The notes beneath the pieces are model-generated. The model searched no databases and was not told where the DNA came from. It saw only the letters and a list, made by a program, of their open reading frames with translations. Both the position numbers and the translations under genes were made by a program. From the NCBI RefSeq assembly GCF_024662235.1, contig NZ_CP096276.1, positions 4,402,001 through 4,466,000 of the forward strand: a stretch of 64,000 bases of DNA. Direction: 5' to 3'. This document shows, one piece after another, positions 38,764 through 48,125 of this stretch. The DNA is from Pimelobacter simplex. GTDB lineage: Bacteria > Actinomycetota > Actinomycetes > Propionibacteriales > Nocardioidaceae. Each line of letters opens with the position of its first letter. Within the stretch, counting starts at the first letter, position 1.

Positions 38764-40002
38764 ATGGCCTTGCCCCAGTCTGCCCTGTCCGAGATCCTCG
38801 AGGCGTTCCGTGCCGGTGATGGCGTCGATCTCATCCGTGATTCGGTCCGGCTCGCGCTCCAAGAGCTGATCGAGCTCGAAGCCACCCAGCAGATCGGCGC
38901 GGCGCCCTATGAGCGCACCGAGGACCGCACAGCCGAGCGGAACGGCCACCGTCCGCGGATGCTGACCACCAAGGCCGGCGATGTCGAGTTGCGCATCCCC
39001 AAGCTGCGCAAGGGCTCGTTCTTCCCGATCATCCTCGAGCCGCGGCGCCGTATCGACCAGGCGCTGTACGCGGTAGTCATGGAAGCCTACGTCCACGGCA
39101 TCTCCACCCGCTCGGTCGACGACCTGGTCGAGGCGATGGGCGGCAGCGGTGTCTCCAAGTCCGAGGTCTCCCGGATCTGCGCCAACCTCGATGAGCAGGT
39201 CGGCGCGTTCCGCACCCGCAGTCTGGATCATGTCGAGTTCCCCTACATCTACCTCGACGCGACCTACCTCCACGTCCGTAACGCCCCGGGCAAGGGCGGT
39301 CAGGTGGTGTCGATGGCGGTGGTCGTCGCGACCGGCGTGAGCGCGACCGGGGAGCGGGAGATCCTCGGCCTAGATGTCGGCGACAGCGAGGACGAGGTCT
39401 TCTGGCGCGCCTTCTTGCTCAGCCTCAAGCAGCGCGGCCTGGCCGGCGTGCAGCTGGTCATCTCAGACCAGCACTCCGGACTGGTCAAGGCGCTGGGCCG
39501 GGCGTTCCAGGGTGTCGCGCACCAGCGGTGCCGGGTCCACTTCGCGCGCAACCTGCTCGCTCACGTGCCCAAGGGGCAGGCCGAGCTCGTGGCGACCGCG
39601 TTCCGGATGATCTTCGCCCAGCCCACGCCCGAGGACGTCCACGCGGCGTGGGACAAGACCCGCGAGGAGCTCGCCGCCCGGTTCCCCAAGCTCGGTCCGT
39701 TGATGGACGCCGCCAAGGCCGAGGTCCTGGCCTTCACCGCGTTCCCGCGCGAGCACTGGCGCAAGGTCTGGTCGACCAACCCGTTGGAGCGCGTGAATAA
39801 GGAAATCAAGCGCCGGGCCCGGGTCGTAGGCATCTTCCCCAACGCCGCCGCCGTCATCCGACTCGTCGGAGCCGTGCTGATCGACATGCACGACGAATGG
39901 ATCGCCGGCGAGCGCCGCTACCTCTCAGAAGGCTCCATGGCCAAGCTCTACGAGACCAGCAATACTCACCCCGTCGCCGCCATCGACAACGGCGACGCGT
40001 AG
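38764..40002 (+). CDS. IS256-family transposase (DDE mutator type)
   Basis: 412 residues from the ATG at 38764 (AAAGAGG before it). Residues follow the mutator pattern: first catalytic Asp in YIYLDATYLHVRN, second in LVISDQHSGLVKAL, Glu in STNPLERVNKEIKRRARVVG, in part, plus CRVHFARNLLAHVPKGQ. An N-terminal DNA-binding region includes ERNGHRPRMLTTKAGDVEL. All catalytic residues and the whole length are intact, so the element could still move. Confidence 0.95.
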   Translation: MALPQSALSEILEAFRAGDGVDLIRDSVRLALQELIELEATQQIGAAPYERTEDRTAERNGHRPRMLTTKAGDVELRIPKLRKGSFFPIILEPRRRIDQALYAVVMEAYVHGISTRSVDDLVEAMGGSGVSKSEVSRICANLDEQVGAFRTRSLDHVEFPYIYLDATYLHVRNAPGKGGQVVSMAVVVATGVSATGEREILGLDVGDSEDEVFWRAFLLSLKQRGLAGVQLVISDQHSGLVKALGRAFQGVAHQRCRVHFARNLLAHVPKGQAELVATAFRMIFAQPTPEDVHAAWDKTREELAARFPKLGPLMDAAKAEVLAFTAFPREHWRKVWSTNPLERVNKEIKRRARVVGIFPNAAAVIRLVGAVLIDMHDEWIAGERRYLSEGSMAKLYETSNTHPVAAIDNGDA

Positions 40003-40015
40003 GCACCGAGGGTCA

Positions 40016-40048
40016 CCTCAAAGCCCACCACCCCGCGGGGCTCTGTCC
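40016..40048 (-). repeat. Right terminal inverted repeat of the IS element
   Basis: Complement begins GGACAGAGCCCC and ends TGGGCTTTGAGG; partner of the left repeat. The direct repeat CCACGACGG follows at 40048-40056. Confidence 0.75.
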
Positions 40049-40317
40049 CACGACGGCGGCTCCTGCGCGCCGCGCCAGGTCAGATGCACCAGCGCCACGG
40101 CACCGTCGCTCAGGCGAAGGAGAGCGTCGTCCCGCGCGGGAACGCCCAGCCCGATGATCTCCCATGCGCGACCGTGGAGAACGTGGCCAGGTGCGATCTC
40201 TCGGCGCAACTCCCTCCTGTGTCGGGCCACCAAGGTGCGGCGCGCGACTCGGTCGCGCCGCCGCCGGAGGTCGATCCAGCGCTCCGGAAGGTCCAACGAA
40301 TCGATCCACGACGTCAC
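40018..40317 (-). pseudogene. 5' part of the IS-interrupted gene
   Basis: Starts at a GTG at 40317 with a strong GGAGAGGAGG site and reads VTSWIDSLDLPERWIDL, later HGRAWEIIGLGVPARDDALL and ALVHLTWRGAQEPPSW. After 90 codons it runs into the insertion sequence, where ten out-of-family codons lead to a stop at 40018. The DDALLRLSDG...VHLTW pattern is that of a small actinobacterial family of unknown function. Without the element the frame joins the 38027-38629 part exactly. It lies downstream of the 40364-41095 gene on the same strand, probably in one operon. Confidence 0.6.
40048..40056. repeat. Target-site duplication, right copy
   Basis: Exact copy of the CCACGACGG found at 38633-38641. Confidence 0.8.
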
Positions 40318-40363
40318 GGCGCCTCCTCTCCAGCAGCGTCCTGCGCGCGCAGCCGCCCGCCTG

Positions 40364-41095
40364 TCACGTGCGGAGCTCGCCTTCGTGCACACAAAGATCG
40401 ATGGATCGGCCATCGAAGGTGAGTGCCAAGCCGACGAGTTCACCAACTTCACTTCGGATTGCCGCGCACCATTCGAGACGCCGACCCACAAGACCCGAGA
40501 AGGGCTCCTCACTGCTCGCCTCCCGGAGCGTCCAGCGCCCATCCGGGTCGATGTAGTCGTACGACACGAGCCAGGACTCATCACCCGCTCGGGTCAGGTC
40601 GATGTCCAGACACCAGTCGGTCGCACCACTGAGGAACAACCCGACCCCACCATCGAAGCGAAGATGAGCCGGGCCAACGCGGGGGTTGCTGGAGCCACCG
40701 GCATCGGTCCAAGCAAGCCGCTCCACGGCGCGAAGACGCCGACCAACCGCATCGCCGCCAAACCCTCGCATGGCCGTCGCGGTCCGCGCCGCCAGCTTCC
40801 TGACTGTCGGCCAACTGGAGTCGTCGAGCCACGCCTGGTCAGATGACGTTGGCTCCTGTCGCTCCGTAACCGCCACCACTGCACGGACGACCGACCGGAC
40901 TGCCGCTGCCTCGTGTTCGTCGAACAGAAGCGCCCCGATGTCCTCCTTGGGGTCGCGTACGTCCCAGAAGGTGTCGTCCACGAGCCAATGAACCGCTTCG
41001 GTCAGTGTGGGCCACTCCGCCGACGGGTTCGGACCGGCCAAGATGTCGAGCGCGTTGAGCACGTCCTCGCGACGGTCCGGCCACTCGACTCCCAT
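40364..41095 (-). CDS. Hypothetical protein
   Basis: 243 residues, no recognised family. The first 120 residues are helical (NALDILAGPNPSAEWPTLTE; VVRAVVAVTERQEPTSSDQA). The C-terminal half is beta-rich (GGVGLFLSGATDWCLDIDLT; LVGRRLEWCAAIRSEVGELV; LALTFDGRSIDLCVHEGELR). It could be an intracellular immunity-type or regulatory protein, but there is no direct evidence. Together with the interrupted gene it forms the right flank of the accessory island, just before menB. Confidence 0.6.
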   Translation of the reverse strand: MGVEWPDRREDVLNALDILAGPNPSAEWPTLTEAVHWLVDDTFWDVRDPKEDIGALLFDEHEAAAVRSVVRAVVAVTERQEPTSSDQAWLDDSSWPTVRKLAARTATAMRGFGGDAVGRRLRAVERLAWTDAGGSSNPRVGPAHLRFDGGVGLFLSGATDWCLDIDLTRAGDESWLVSYDYIDPDGRWTLREASSEEPFSGLVGRRLEWCAAIRSEVGELVGLALTFDGRSIDLCVHEGELRT

Positions 41096-41165
41096 GCCGA
41101 GATGGTGTCACCTACGTCGTCGTACGGCCTCGCTTTCCGCCTCTGACCTGCAGAGCCACGCCAGA

Positions 41166-42110
41166 TCAGTAGTACCACGGGTACGGCGACCAGTCCGGCT
41201 CCCGCTTCTCCAGGAACTGGTCGCGCCCCTCCTGCGCCTCATCAGTCATGTACGCCAGCCGCGTCGTCTCCCCCGCGAACAGCTGCTGCCCCACCAGCCC
41301 GTCGTCCAGCAGGTTGAACGAGTACTTCAGCATCCGCTGCGCCGTCGGGCTCTTGCCGTTGATCAGCCGCCCCCACTCCAGCGCGGTCGCCTCGAGCTCG
41401 GCGTGCGGGACGGCGCGGTTGGCGGCGCCCATCCGGACGGCGTCGTCGGCGGAGTACTCCTGGCCGAGGAAGAAGATCTCGCGGGCGAACTTCTGGCCCA
41501 CCTGCCGCGCCAGGTACGCCGACCCGTAGCCGCCGTCGAACGAGCCCACGTCGGCGTCGGTCTGCTTGAACCGGGCGTGCTCGGTGGAGGCGAGGGCGAG
41601 GTCGCAGGTGACGAACAGGCTGTGCCCGCCGCCGGCCGCCCAGCCGGGGACGACGCAGATGACGACCTTCGGCATGAACCGGATCAGGCGCTGGCACTCG
41701 AGGATGTGCAGGCGGGCGAGGCGGGCCTTGTCGATGGCGCTCGGCTCCTCGGCGCCGGTGTCAGCGGCCCCGGCCGACACGTCCTCGTACTGGTAGCCGG
41801 CGCGGCCGCGGATGCGCTGGTCGCCGCCGGTGCAGAAGGCCCACTTGCCGTTCTTGGCGCTCGGGCCGTTGCCGGTGAGCAGGACGCAGCCGACGTCGGC
41901 GGACTGGCGCGCGTGCTCCAGGGTGCGGAGCAGCTCGTCGACGGTGTGCGGCCGGAAGGCGTTGAGGACGTCGGGGCGGTCGAAGGCGATCCGGACGGTG
42001 CCGTGCGCCTTGGCGCGGTGGTACGTCAGGTCGGTCAGGTCCTCGAACCCGGGGACGACGTCCCACTGGCTCGCGTCGAACGTCTCGCTCACGCCCTCGA
42101 TCGCACTCAT
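41166..42110 (-). CDS. menB: 1,4-dihydroxy-2-naphthoyl-CoA synthase
   Basis: 314 residues of the crotonase fold with MenB-specific features: FRPHTVDELLRTLEHAR, GGDQRIRGRAGYQYED with the family's long loop, VVPGWAAGGGHSLFVTCDLA forming the oxyanion hole, and TDADVGSFDGGYGSAYLARQ, in part. The C-terminus (EGRDQFLEKREPDWSPYPWY) is also typical of MenB. It closes the second ring of menaquinone from succinylbenzoyl-CoA. No other men gene is adjacent in the window. It marks the return to core genes after the island. Confidence 0.95.
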   Translation of the reverse strand: MSAIEGVSETFDASQWDVVPGFEDLTDLTYHRAKAHGTVRIAFDRPDVLNAFRPHTVDELLRTLEHARQSADVGCVLLTGNGPSAKNGKWAFCTGGDQRIRGRAGYQYEDVSAGAADTGAEEPSAIDKARLARLHILECQRLIRFMPKVVICVVPGWAAGGGHSLFVTCDLALASTEHARFKQTDADVGSFDGGYGSAYLARQVGQKFAREIFFLGQEYSADDAVRMGAANRAVPHAELEATALEWGRLINGKSPTAQRMLKYSFNLLDDGLVGQQLFAGETTRLAYMTDEAQEGRDQFLEKREPDWSPYPWYY

Positions 42111-42137
42111 GGGCGCTCACGCTAGTCCGTGGGCGGC

Positions 42138-42596
42138 TCAGCCGAGCTGGCGGCGTACCTCCGCGGCGACGGCGGCACCGTCGGCGCGGCCCTTGACCTG
42201 GGGCTGGACGATGCCCATGACCTGGCCCATCGCCTTGGGGCCCGCGCCCGCGGCGCCGAGCTTCTCGACGGCGGCGGTGACGATGGCGGCGATCTCCTCG
42301 GGGCCCATCTGCTCGGGCAGGTAGTCCTGGATCACGGCGGCCTCGGCGCGCTCCTTGGCGGCCATCTCGGGGCGGTCGCCCTCCTCGAAGGCGACCGCGG
42401 CCTCGCGGCGCTTCTTGCCCTCGCTGGCGAGGACGGTGAGCACCTCGTCGTCGGTCAGCTCCTTGGCGACCTTGCCGGCCACCTCGGCGTTGGTGACCGC
42501 GGTCAGGATCATCCGCAGCGTGGACGAGCGGACGTCGTCGCGCGCCTTGATCGCGGTGGTGAGGTCGGCGCGGAGGCGGTCCTTGAGGATGCTCAT
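42138..42596 (-). CDS. GatB/YqeY domain-containing protein
   Basis: 152 residues from the ATG at 42596. The sequence LKDRLRADLTTAIKARDDVR, then RSSTLRMILTAVTNAEV, KKRREAAVAFEEGDRPEMA and QVMGIVQPQVKGRADGAAVA follows the YqeY family from end to end. The fold matches the tail domain of the tRNA amidotransferase subunit GatB, and a role in tRNA-dependent amidation is suspected but unproven. It is divergent from the phosphoesterase gene, with 36 bp between the starts. Confidence 0.92.
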   Translation of the reverse strand: MSILKDRLRADLTTAIKARDDVRSSTLRMILTAVTNAEVAGKVAKELTDDEVLTVLASEGKKRREAAVAFEEGDRPEMAAKERAEAAVIQDYLPEQMGPEEIAAIVTAAVEKLGAAGAGPKAMGQVMGIVQPQVKGRADGAAVAAEVRRQLG

Positions 42597-42632
42597 GCCT
42601 TGATTCTGCCTGCCGTGTGTGAGGCTTGCCGA

Positions 42633-43565
42633 ATGGGATTCGCGCGAGGCCTGCTGCGCGCCGCCGGCGCCGGCGGGATGCTCGGCACCGCGGTGACGTC
42701 GTACGCCCTGTGGGAGGCGCGTCAGTACACCCTGCGCCGCTACGACATCCGCACGCTCCCCGCCGGGATGCGCCCGCTGCGGGTGCTGCACCTCAGCGAC
42801 ATCCACATGACGCCGGGGCAGCGCCGCAAGCAGGAGTGGATCCGCTCGCTGGCCGCGCTCGAGCCCGATCTGGTCATCGACTCCGGTGACAACCTGGCGC
42901 ACCAGGGGGCGGTCGGTCCCGTCCTCGACAGCCTCGGCGGGCTGCTCGACCGGCCCGGGGTGTTCGTGCACGGGTCCAACGACTACTTCGAGCCGCGGCT
43001 GCGCAACCCGTTCGCCTACCTCCTGCCGGACAACGGCAAGCGGCACACGCACGTCCCCCAGCTGCCCTGGAAGAACCTGACCGCCGGGCTGACCGGCGCC
43101 GGCTGGCTCGACCTGACCAACCGCCGCACCACGCTCACCGTCGGCGAGACGGTCCTCGCGTTCGCCGGGGTCGACGACCCCCACCTGGAGTACGACGACC
43201 TGGCGGCCGTCGCGGGACCGGCCGACCCGGACGCCGACGTGCGGCTCGGGATCGCCCATGCGCCGTACCTGCGGGTGCTGGACCAGTTCGCCGCGGACGG
43301 CTACGACGCGATCATCGCCGGGCACACCCACGGCGGCCAGGTCTGCCTGCCGTGGCCGGGCGGCGCTCGTACGCTCGCCACCAACTGCGACCTCGACGCC
43401 GCCCGCGCGCGGGGCCTGCACCGGCACCCCGCCGACTCCCGTCCCGGCGATCCCGGCTCGTCGTGGCTGCACGTCTCGGCCGGCATCGGGAGCAACCCGT
43501 ACCTGCGCATCCGCGTCGCCTGCCGACCCGAGGCGACCCTGCTGACACTGCTGCCCCGGGGCTGA
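42633..43565 (+). CDS. Calcineurin-like metallophosphoesterase
   Basis: 310 residues from the ATG at 42633. An N-terminal signal-anchor segment (GLLRAAGAGGMLGTAVTSYA) is followed by the phosphoesterase motifs: LHLSDIHM, DLVIDSGDNL, VFVHGSNDYF (where GN is usual, here GS-ND), and AIIAGHTHGGQVCLPW. These supply the two-metal site. The group is related to YkuE-type phosphatases. The substrate is unknown. It is divergent from the YqeY-like gene. Confidence 0.92.
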   Translation: MGFARGLLRAAGAGGMLGTAVTSYALWEARQYTLRRYDIRTLPAGMRPLRVLHLSDIHMTPGQRRKQEWIRSLAALEPDLVIDSGDNLAHQGAVGPVLDSLGGLLDRPGVFVHGSNDYFEPRLRNPFAYLLPDNGKRHTHVPQLPWKNLTAGLTGAGWLDLTNRRTTLTVGETVLAFAGVDDPHLEYDDLAAVAGPADPDADVRLGIAHAPYLRVLDQFAADGYDAIIAGHTHGGQVCLPWPGGARTLATNCDLDAARARGLHRHPADSRPGDPGSSWLHVSAGIGSNPYLRIRVACRPEATLLTLLPRG

Positions 43566-43664
43566 GCGCCACGCGTCACGGGGGTCCCCGATTGCAGGTC
43601 GGGCCGCTGGCTCCGCTATGCTCCCAGGCTTGTGAGCAGGCCCGGCAACGGGACGGACTCATGG

Positions 43665-43738
43665 CGGGCTGTGGCGCAGCTTGGTAGCGCGCCTCGTTCG
43701 GGACGAGGAGGCCGCAGGTTCAAATCCTGTCAGCCCGA
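43665..43738 (+). tRNA. tRNA-Pro (anticodon CGG)
   Basis: The acceptor arms CGGGCTG (43665-43671) and CAGCCCG (43731-43737) pair exactly. The anticodon stem CCTCG/CGAGG encloses TTCGGGA, giving anticodon CGG, and the T-loop contains GGTTCAAATCC. The discriminator is A. The CCA end is not encoded. Confidence 0.95.
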
Positions 43739-43747
43739 CCGCCGCCG

Positions 43748-43783
43748 GTGGACCCACGATCGCGTGGGTCCACTGGTCGTTTT
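43748..43783. terminator. Bidirectional terminator after tRNA-Pro
   Basis: GTGGACCCACG and its exact complement (43748-43758 and 43763-43773) with a four-base loop form an 11-bp stem, followed by TTTT at 43780-43783. It lies just after the tRNA and just beyond the stop of the convergent SRPBCC gene, so it can serve both. Confidence 0.8.
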
Positions 43784-44294
43784 AGACCGTGTCACCCTGC
43801 GCCGCGTAGTAGTCCCGCTGCGCCGGGAAGTAGTCGTCGAAGTCCGGCAGCGCCGCACCGGTCATCGACGCGACGAGCTGGTCGAGGTAGTACTCCCAGC
43901 CCGGGCCGACCTCCCCCACCGCGTCCGGAGCCACGCGGTACATGACGAAGCGCAGCTCCGTGCGGTCCTCCCGGCCCTCGGCCGCGGTCAGGTCGACGGA
44001 GAGGTCCCAGGAGCCCATCTCGTCGGCGGTCAGGACCCGGAGCCGGCGCGGCTCGTCGCACTCGGTGATCGTGACGTCGGTCCACGGCGAGCCCTCCTCG
44101 AACCCGAGCTGGAGCCGTACGGTCTCGCCCACCGCGCCGACGCCCTCCCAGCGGCCGAACCAGCGGGCGGTCCGCTCGGGCTCAGTGACGGCGGCCCAGG
44201 CGTCCGCGGGGGCGCCGGGGAGGGTCCGGGTGAGGACGAGGTCGTGGGCGTCCCCGTTCGGGACGAGGCGGCCGGTGGGCGTAGGCGTGGTCAT
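43782..44294 (-). CDS. SRPBCC / AHSA1-type protein
   Basis: 170 residues. The START-like fold of the AHSA1 group is seen in LVLTRTLPGAPADAWAAVTE, PERTARWFGRWEGVG and the late GWEYYLDQLVASMTG. Members bind hydrophobic ligands; those paired with an ArsR-type regulator are common and their ligand is unknown. Its start overlaps the end of the ArsR gene by four bases (ATGA), so both come from one message. Confidence 0.9.
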   Translation of the reverse strand: MTTPTPTGRLVPNGDAHDLVLTRTLPGAPADAWAAVTEPERTARWFGRWEGVGAVGETVRLQLGFEEGSPWTDVTITECDEPRRLRVLTADEMGSWDLSVDLTAAEGREDRTELRFVMYRVAPDAVGEVGPGWEYYLDQLVASMTGAALPDFDDYFPAQRDYYAAQGDTV

Positions 44295-44677
44295 GCGGAG
44301 TTCTCCTTGACGGCGGGGGTGGGTTCAGGGGCGGCGGGTTCGGCAGCAGCGGCCGTACGTCGTTCGCGGCTGGTCCGGGCGACCTCGGTCGCCAGCGCGT
44401 CGAAGCGCTCCGGCAGCGCGAACGCGGGGCCGAGCAGGCGGTCGAGGTAGCGGGCGAGCTCGGCCAGCGGCTCCCGGCGCAGGGCGTAGATCCGCTGTCG
44501 CCCGGTGACGGTCGCCTCGACCACCCCGCACTCGACCAGGACCCGCAGGTGCTTGCTCACCGCGGGACGGCTGATCGCGAAGTGCTCCGCGATCCGTCCG
44601 GCCGGGAGCGGGGAGGCGTGGAGCAGCTCGAGGATCTCCCGCCGGACGGGGTCCGCGACCGCTCGAGCTCCCTGCAT
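44291..44677 (-). CDS. ArsR-type transcriptional regulator
   Basis: 128 residues. The winged helix has VADPVRREILELLHASPLPA, then AEHFAISRPAVSKHLRVLVE and ATVTGRQRIYAL, the ArsR/SmtB pattern, but none of the metal-binding cysteines of the classic group. It therefore probably responds to something else, perhaps to the ligand of the SRPBCC protein, with which it is translationally coupled. A Pro/Ala-rich tail ends the protein. Confidence 0.92.
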   Translation of the reverse strand: MQGARAVADPVRREILELLHASPLPAGRIAEHFAISRPAVSKHLRVLVECGVVEATVTGRQRIYALRREPLAELARYLDRLLGPAFALPERFDALATEVARTSRERRTAAAAEPAAPEPTPAVKENSA

Positions 44678-44778
44678 CCCGAAAGCGTAACCGATTGGCT
44701 ACGCATTTGGCAGGGGCGCCCGATTTCGCCCATCGGCCTCCCGGTCGTGGGCGGTACGTTCGTGACACACTGCATGCC

Positions 44779-45699
44779 ATGTCTGACGAGCAGGACAAGC
44801 TGAAGCTCAGCTTGGAGCCGCCCAAGCTGTTCGGGCGGAAGAAGAAGCCGGCCGACGCCGGCGCCGACGCCCCTGAGGCCGACGCGCCCGCCCCGCCGGT
44901 CGCGGAGGCGCCCGAGCGTCCCGCTGCTCGTCCGACCCCGGAGCCTGAGGTCGAGCCCGAGGCCGAGGCCGAGGTTGAGCCGGAGGTCGAGGTCGAGGCG
45001 GAGGTCGAGCAGACCGCGGTCCTCGACGAGATCGTCGCCGAGCCGGAGCCCGAGCCGGAGCCCGAGCCCGAGCCGGAGCCCGAGCCGGAGCCCGAGCCGG
45101 AGCCCGAGCCGGTCGCCGTGGCACCCACCCCTGCCCCCGCGCCCGCGCCCGCGGCCAAGCCCAAGGCCGCCCCCAAGCCGACCCCCAAGCCAGCCCCCAA
45201 GCCGGCCCCGACCGCGACCGCCCCGACCCCCACCCAGGTCGAGCCCGAGCCGGTCGACCAGGCCGCGCTCGAGGACGCCGAGATCGCCGCGCTGGCGACG
45301 TCCGGGTCCGGCCCGCTGCTGAGCCTCTACCGTGCCGCGGCCCTGACCGGACTGGTCGTGGGCGCGGCGATGGTCGTCCTCACCTGGCTCTCGCTGCGCG
45401 GCTGCGAGGCGATCCGCGGTACGGCGTCCTGCGGCGGCGGACCGGGCTTCCTGCTGCTGGTCGCGACGTTCGCGCTGTGCGTGCTGCTGGGGGCGCAGCT
45501 GCTCAAGGCGTTCTCGATCCCGGATCCGGGCAGCAGCAGCTTCCTGGCCGTCGGTCTGGTCGCGGTGGTGGCGCTGCTGTTCCTGATCGACTTCCTCGAC
45601 CACTGGTCGACGCTCGTCCTGGTGCCGCTGCTGAGCATCGCGGCGCACCTGGCGTCCGTATGGGTCACCAAGACGTTCGTCGATCCCGAGGGCGCCTGA
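44779..45699 (+). CDS. Hypothetical membrane protein with Glu-Pro repeat linker
   Basis: 306 residues from the ATG at 44779. The first 190 residues are cytoplasmic and of low complexity: a lysine-rich start (KLFGRKKKPADAG), Glu-Val and then an uninterrupted Glu-Pro repeat, then Pro/Ala/Lys. The last 110 residues hold three to four transmembrane helices (LYRAAALTGLVVGAAMVVLT; FLLLVATFALCVLLGAQLL; FLAVGLVAVVALLFLIDFL). No family is recognised. It is convergent with asd, with a perfect hairpin at the junction. Confidence 0.75.
   Translation: MSDEQDKLKLSLEPPKLFGRKKKPADAGADAPEADAPAPPVAEAPERPAARPTPEPEVEPEAEAEVEPEVEVEAEVEQTAVLDEIVAEPEPEPEPEPEPEPEPEPEPEPEPVAVAPTPAPAPAPAAKPKAAPKPTPKPAPKPAPTATAPTPTQVEPEPVDQAALEDAEIAALATSGSGPLLSLYRAAALTGLVVGAAMVVLTWLSLRGCEAIRGTASCGGGPGFLLLVATFALCVLLGAQLLKAFSIPDPGSSSFLAVGLVAVVALLFLIDFLDHWSTLVLVPLLSIAAHLASVWVTKTFVDPEGA
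45043..45112 (+). repeat. Glu-Pro encoding tandem repeat
   Basis: Imperfect 12-base units (GAGCCGGAGCCC) repeated about six times encode EPEPEPEP. Length variation by slippage is likely. Confidence 0.7.
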
Positions 45700-45713
45700 G
45701 CGCCCTCGGGATC
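45682..45713. terminator. Perfect 14-bp hairpin between convergent genes, stop codon in its loop
   Basis: GATCCCGAGGGCGC and its exact complement enclose CTGA, whose TGA is the stop codon of the membrane-protein gene. The arm on the far side lies before the asd stop. It is a bidirectional terminator of the stem-only kind, without a T-run. Confidence 0.7.
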
Positions 45714-45729
45714 TCGGTAGCGCGGAGGC

Positions 45730-46779
<1,050 letters not shown>

Positions 46780-47301
46780 TCAGCGCCCCGTTCCGCCGTA
46801 CACGACGGCCTCGATCTCGTCCGAACCCAGGTCGAAGGCGGCGTGCGCGGCGTTGACCGCGTCCTGCACCTGCGACTCGGCGACGACCACCGACACCCGG
46901 ATCTCCGAGGTCGAGATCATCTCGATGTTGACGCCGGCCTCCGAGAGCGCCTCGAAGAAGCGCGCGGAGATGCCCGGCGAGGAGCTCATGCCGGCTCCGA
47001 CGATGGACACCTTGCCGATGCTGTCGTCGTACTGGAGGCCGTCGAAGCCCACCTCGGCCTTGAGCCGGTCGAGCGCGGTCATCGCCGTCTGGCCCTCGCC
47101 GCTGGGCAGCGTGAAGGAGATATCGGTGAGGCTCGTCGCGGCGGCCGAGACGTTCTGCACGATCATGTCGATGTTGATCTGCGCGTCGGCGACGGCGCGG
47201 AAGATGGCCGCGGCCTCGCCCGGCTTGTCCGGTACGCCGACCACGGTGATCTTGGCCTGGCTGCGGTCGTGGGCGACACCGGTGATGATCGCGGCTTCCA
47301 T
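46780..47301 (-). CDS. Aspartate kinase beta subunit from an internal start
   Basis: An in-frame ATG at 47301 is preceded at the right distance by AGAAGGA, and the resulting 173-residue protein ([20 protein letters not shown] at its start) is the regulatory ACT part only. The same arrangement in Corynebacterium glutamicum lysC gives an alpha2-beta2 enzyme. The site is seen in the sequence; its use is inferred. Confidence 0.7.
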   Translation of the reverse strand: MEAAIITGVAHDRSQAKITVVGVPDKPGEAAAIFRAVADAQINIDMIVQNVSAAATSLTDISFTLPSGEGQTAMTALDRLKAEVGFDGLQYDDSIGKVSIVGAGMSSSPGISARFFEALSEAGVNIEMISTSEIRVSVVVAESQVQDAVNAAHAAFDLGSDEIEAVVYGGTGR

Positions 47302-48069
47302 GGATCCTTCTCCCTCGGTGGGCACGGCAACGTCCTCGGCCTTGACGACCCAGGTGCCCTCCTTCTCGGAGAAGGACGAGCGGACGTGGATGGGCATGTC
47401 GTAGCGGCGGGCGTACTCGACGCACCGCAGGTGCAGGATCTTGGCGCCCTGCGCGGCCATCTCGAGGGTCTCCTCGTAGGAGATGCGCGGGACCTTGCGG
47501 GCGTGCGGCTCGATCCGCGGGTCGGCGGTGAAGATGCCGTCGACGTCGGAGTAGATCTCGCACACGTCGGCACGCAGCGCGACGGCGAGCGCGACGGCGG
47601 TAGTGTCGGAGCCGCCGCGGCCCAGCGTGGTGATGTCCTTGGTCGTCTGGGAGACGCCCTGGAAGCCGGCGACGATGGCGATCGCGCCCTCGTCGATCGC
47701 GGTCTGGATCCGGCCCGGCGTGACGTCGATGATCTTGGCCTTGCCGTGCTCGGCGTCGGTGATCACGCCGGCCTGGGAGCCGGTGAACGAGCGCGCCTCG
47801 TGGCCGAGGTCGTGGATCGCCATGGCCAGCACGGCCATCGACATCCGCTCACCCGCGGTGAGCAGCATGTCGAGCTCGCGCGCGGGCGGCAGCGGCGAGA
47901 CCTCGTTGGCGAGGTCGATCAGCTCGTCTGTCGTGTCCCCCATCGCCGAGACGACGACCACGACCTGGTGGCCGGCCTTCTTGGTGTTGACGATGCGCTG
48001 CGCGACGCGCTTGATGCCGGCGGCATCGGCGACCGACGAGCCGCCGTACTTCTGCACGACAATGCCCAC
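46780..48069 (-). CDS. lysC: Aspartate kinase (alpha subunit; contains internal beta start)
   Basis: 429 residues from the GTG at 48069, with a GGAG-type site before it. The N-terminal kinase domain has [11 protein letters not shown] and [20 protein letters not shown], in part; the C-terminus has two ACT domains ([20 protein letters not shown], in part, and [20 protein letters not shown], in part). This is the lysine/threonine-regulated actinobacterial form. A well-placed internal start lies in frame at 47301 and would give the separate beta subunit. It is the first gene of the operon with asd. Confidence 0.96.
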   Translation of the reverse strand: MGIVVQKYGGSSVADAAGIKRVAQRIVNTKKAGHQVVVVVSAMGDTTDELIDLANEVSPLPPARELDMLLTAGERMSMAVLAMAIHDLGHEARSFTGSQAGVITDAEHGKAKIIDVTPGRIQTAIDEGAIAIVAGFQGVSQTTKDITTLGRGGSDTTAVALAVALRADVCEIYSDVDGIFTADPRIEPHARKVPRISYEETLEMAAQGAKILHLRCVEYARRYDMPIHVRSSFSEKEGTWVVKAEDVAVPTEGEGSMEAAIITGVAHDRSQAKITVVGVPDKPGEAAAIFRAVADAQINIDMIVQNVSAAATSLTDISFTLPSGEGQTAMTALDRLKAEVGFDGLQYDDSIGKVSIVGAGMSSSPGISARFFEALSEAGVNIEMISTSEIRVSVVVAESQVQDAVNAAHAAFDLGSDEIEAVVYGGTGR

Positions 48070-48125
48070 TCCGGACTCACTCCTGGCGATTGGGGAAGGA
48101 ACGAGCCCGATTCTACGAGAGGCCG

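Larger units (their letters stand above)
38641..40048 (+). mobile_element. Insertion sequence, IS256 family, complete
   Basis: The element has imperfect terminal inverted repeats of 33 bp (38641-38673 and 40016-40048; 26 of 33 positions match, both with GTGGTGGG then TTTGAGG), one intact transposase gene and flanking 9-bp direct repeats. It is about 1.4 kb, normal for the family. The exact repeats and open transposase frame suggest a recent insertion. Its ends and the direct repeats share one base on each side, so the borders are known to within one base. Confidence 0.88.
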
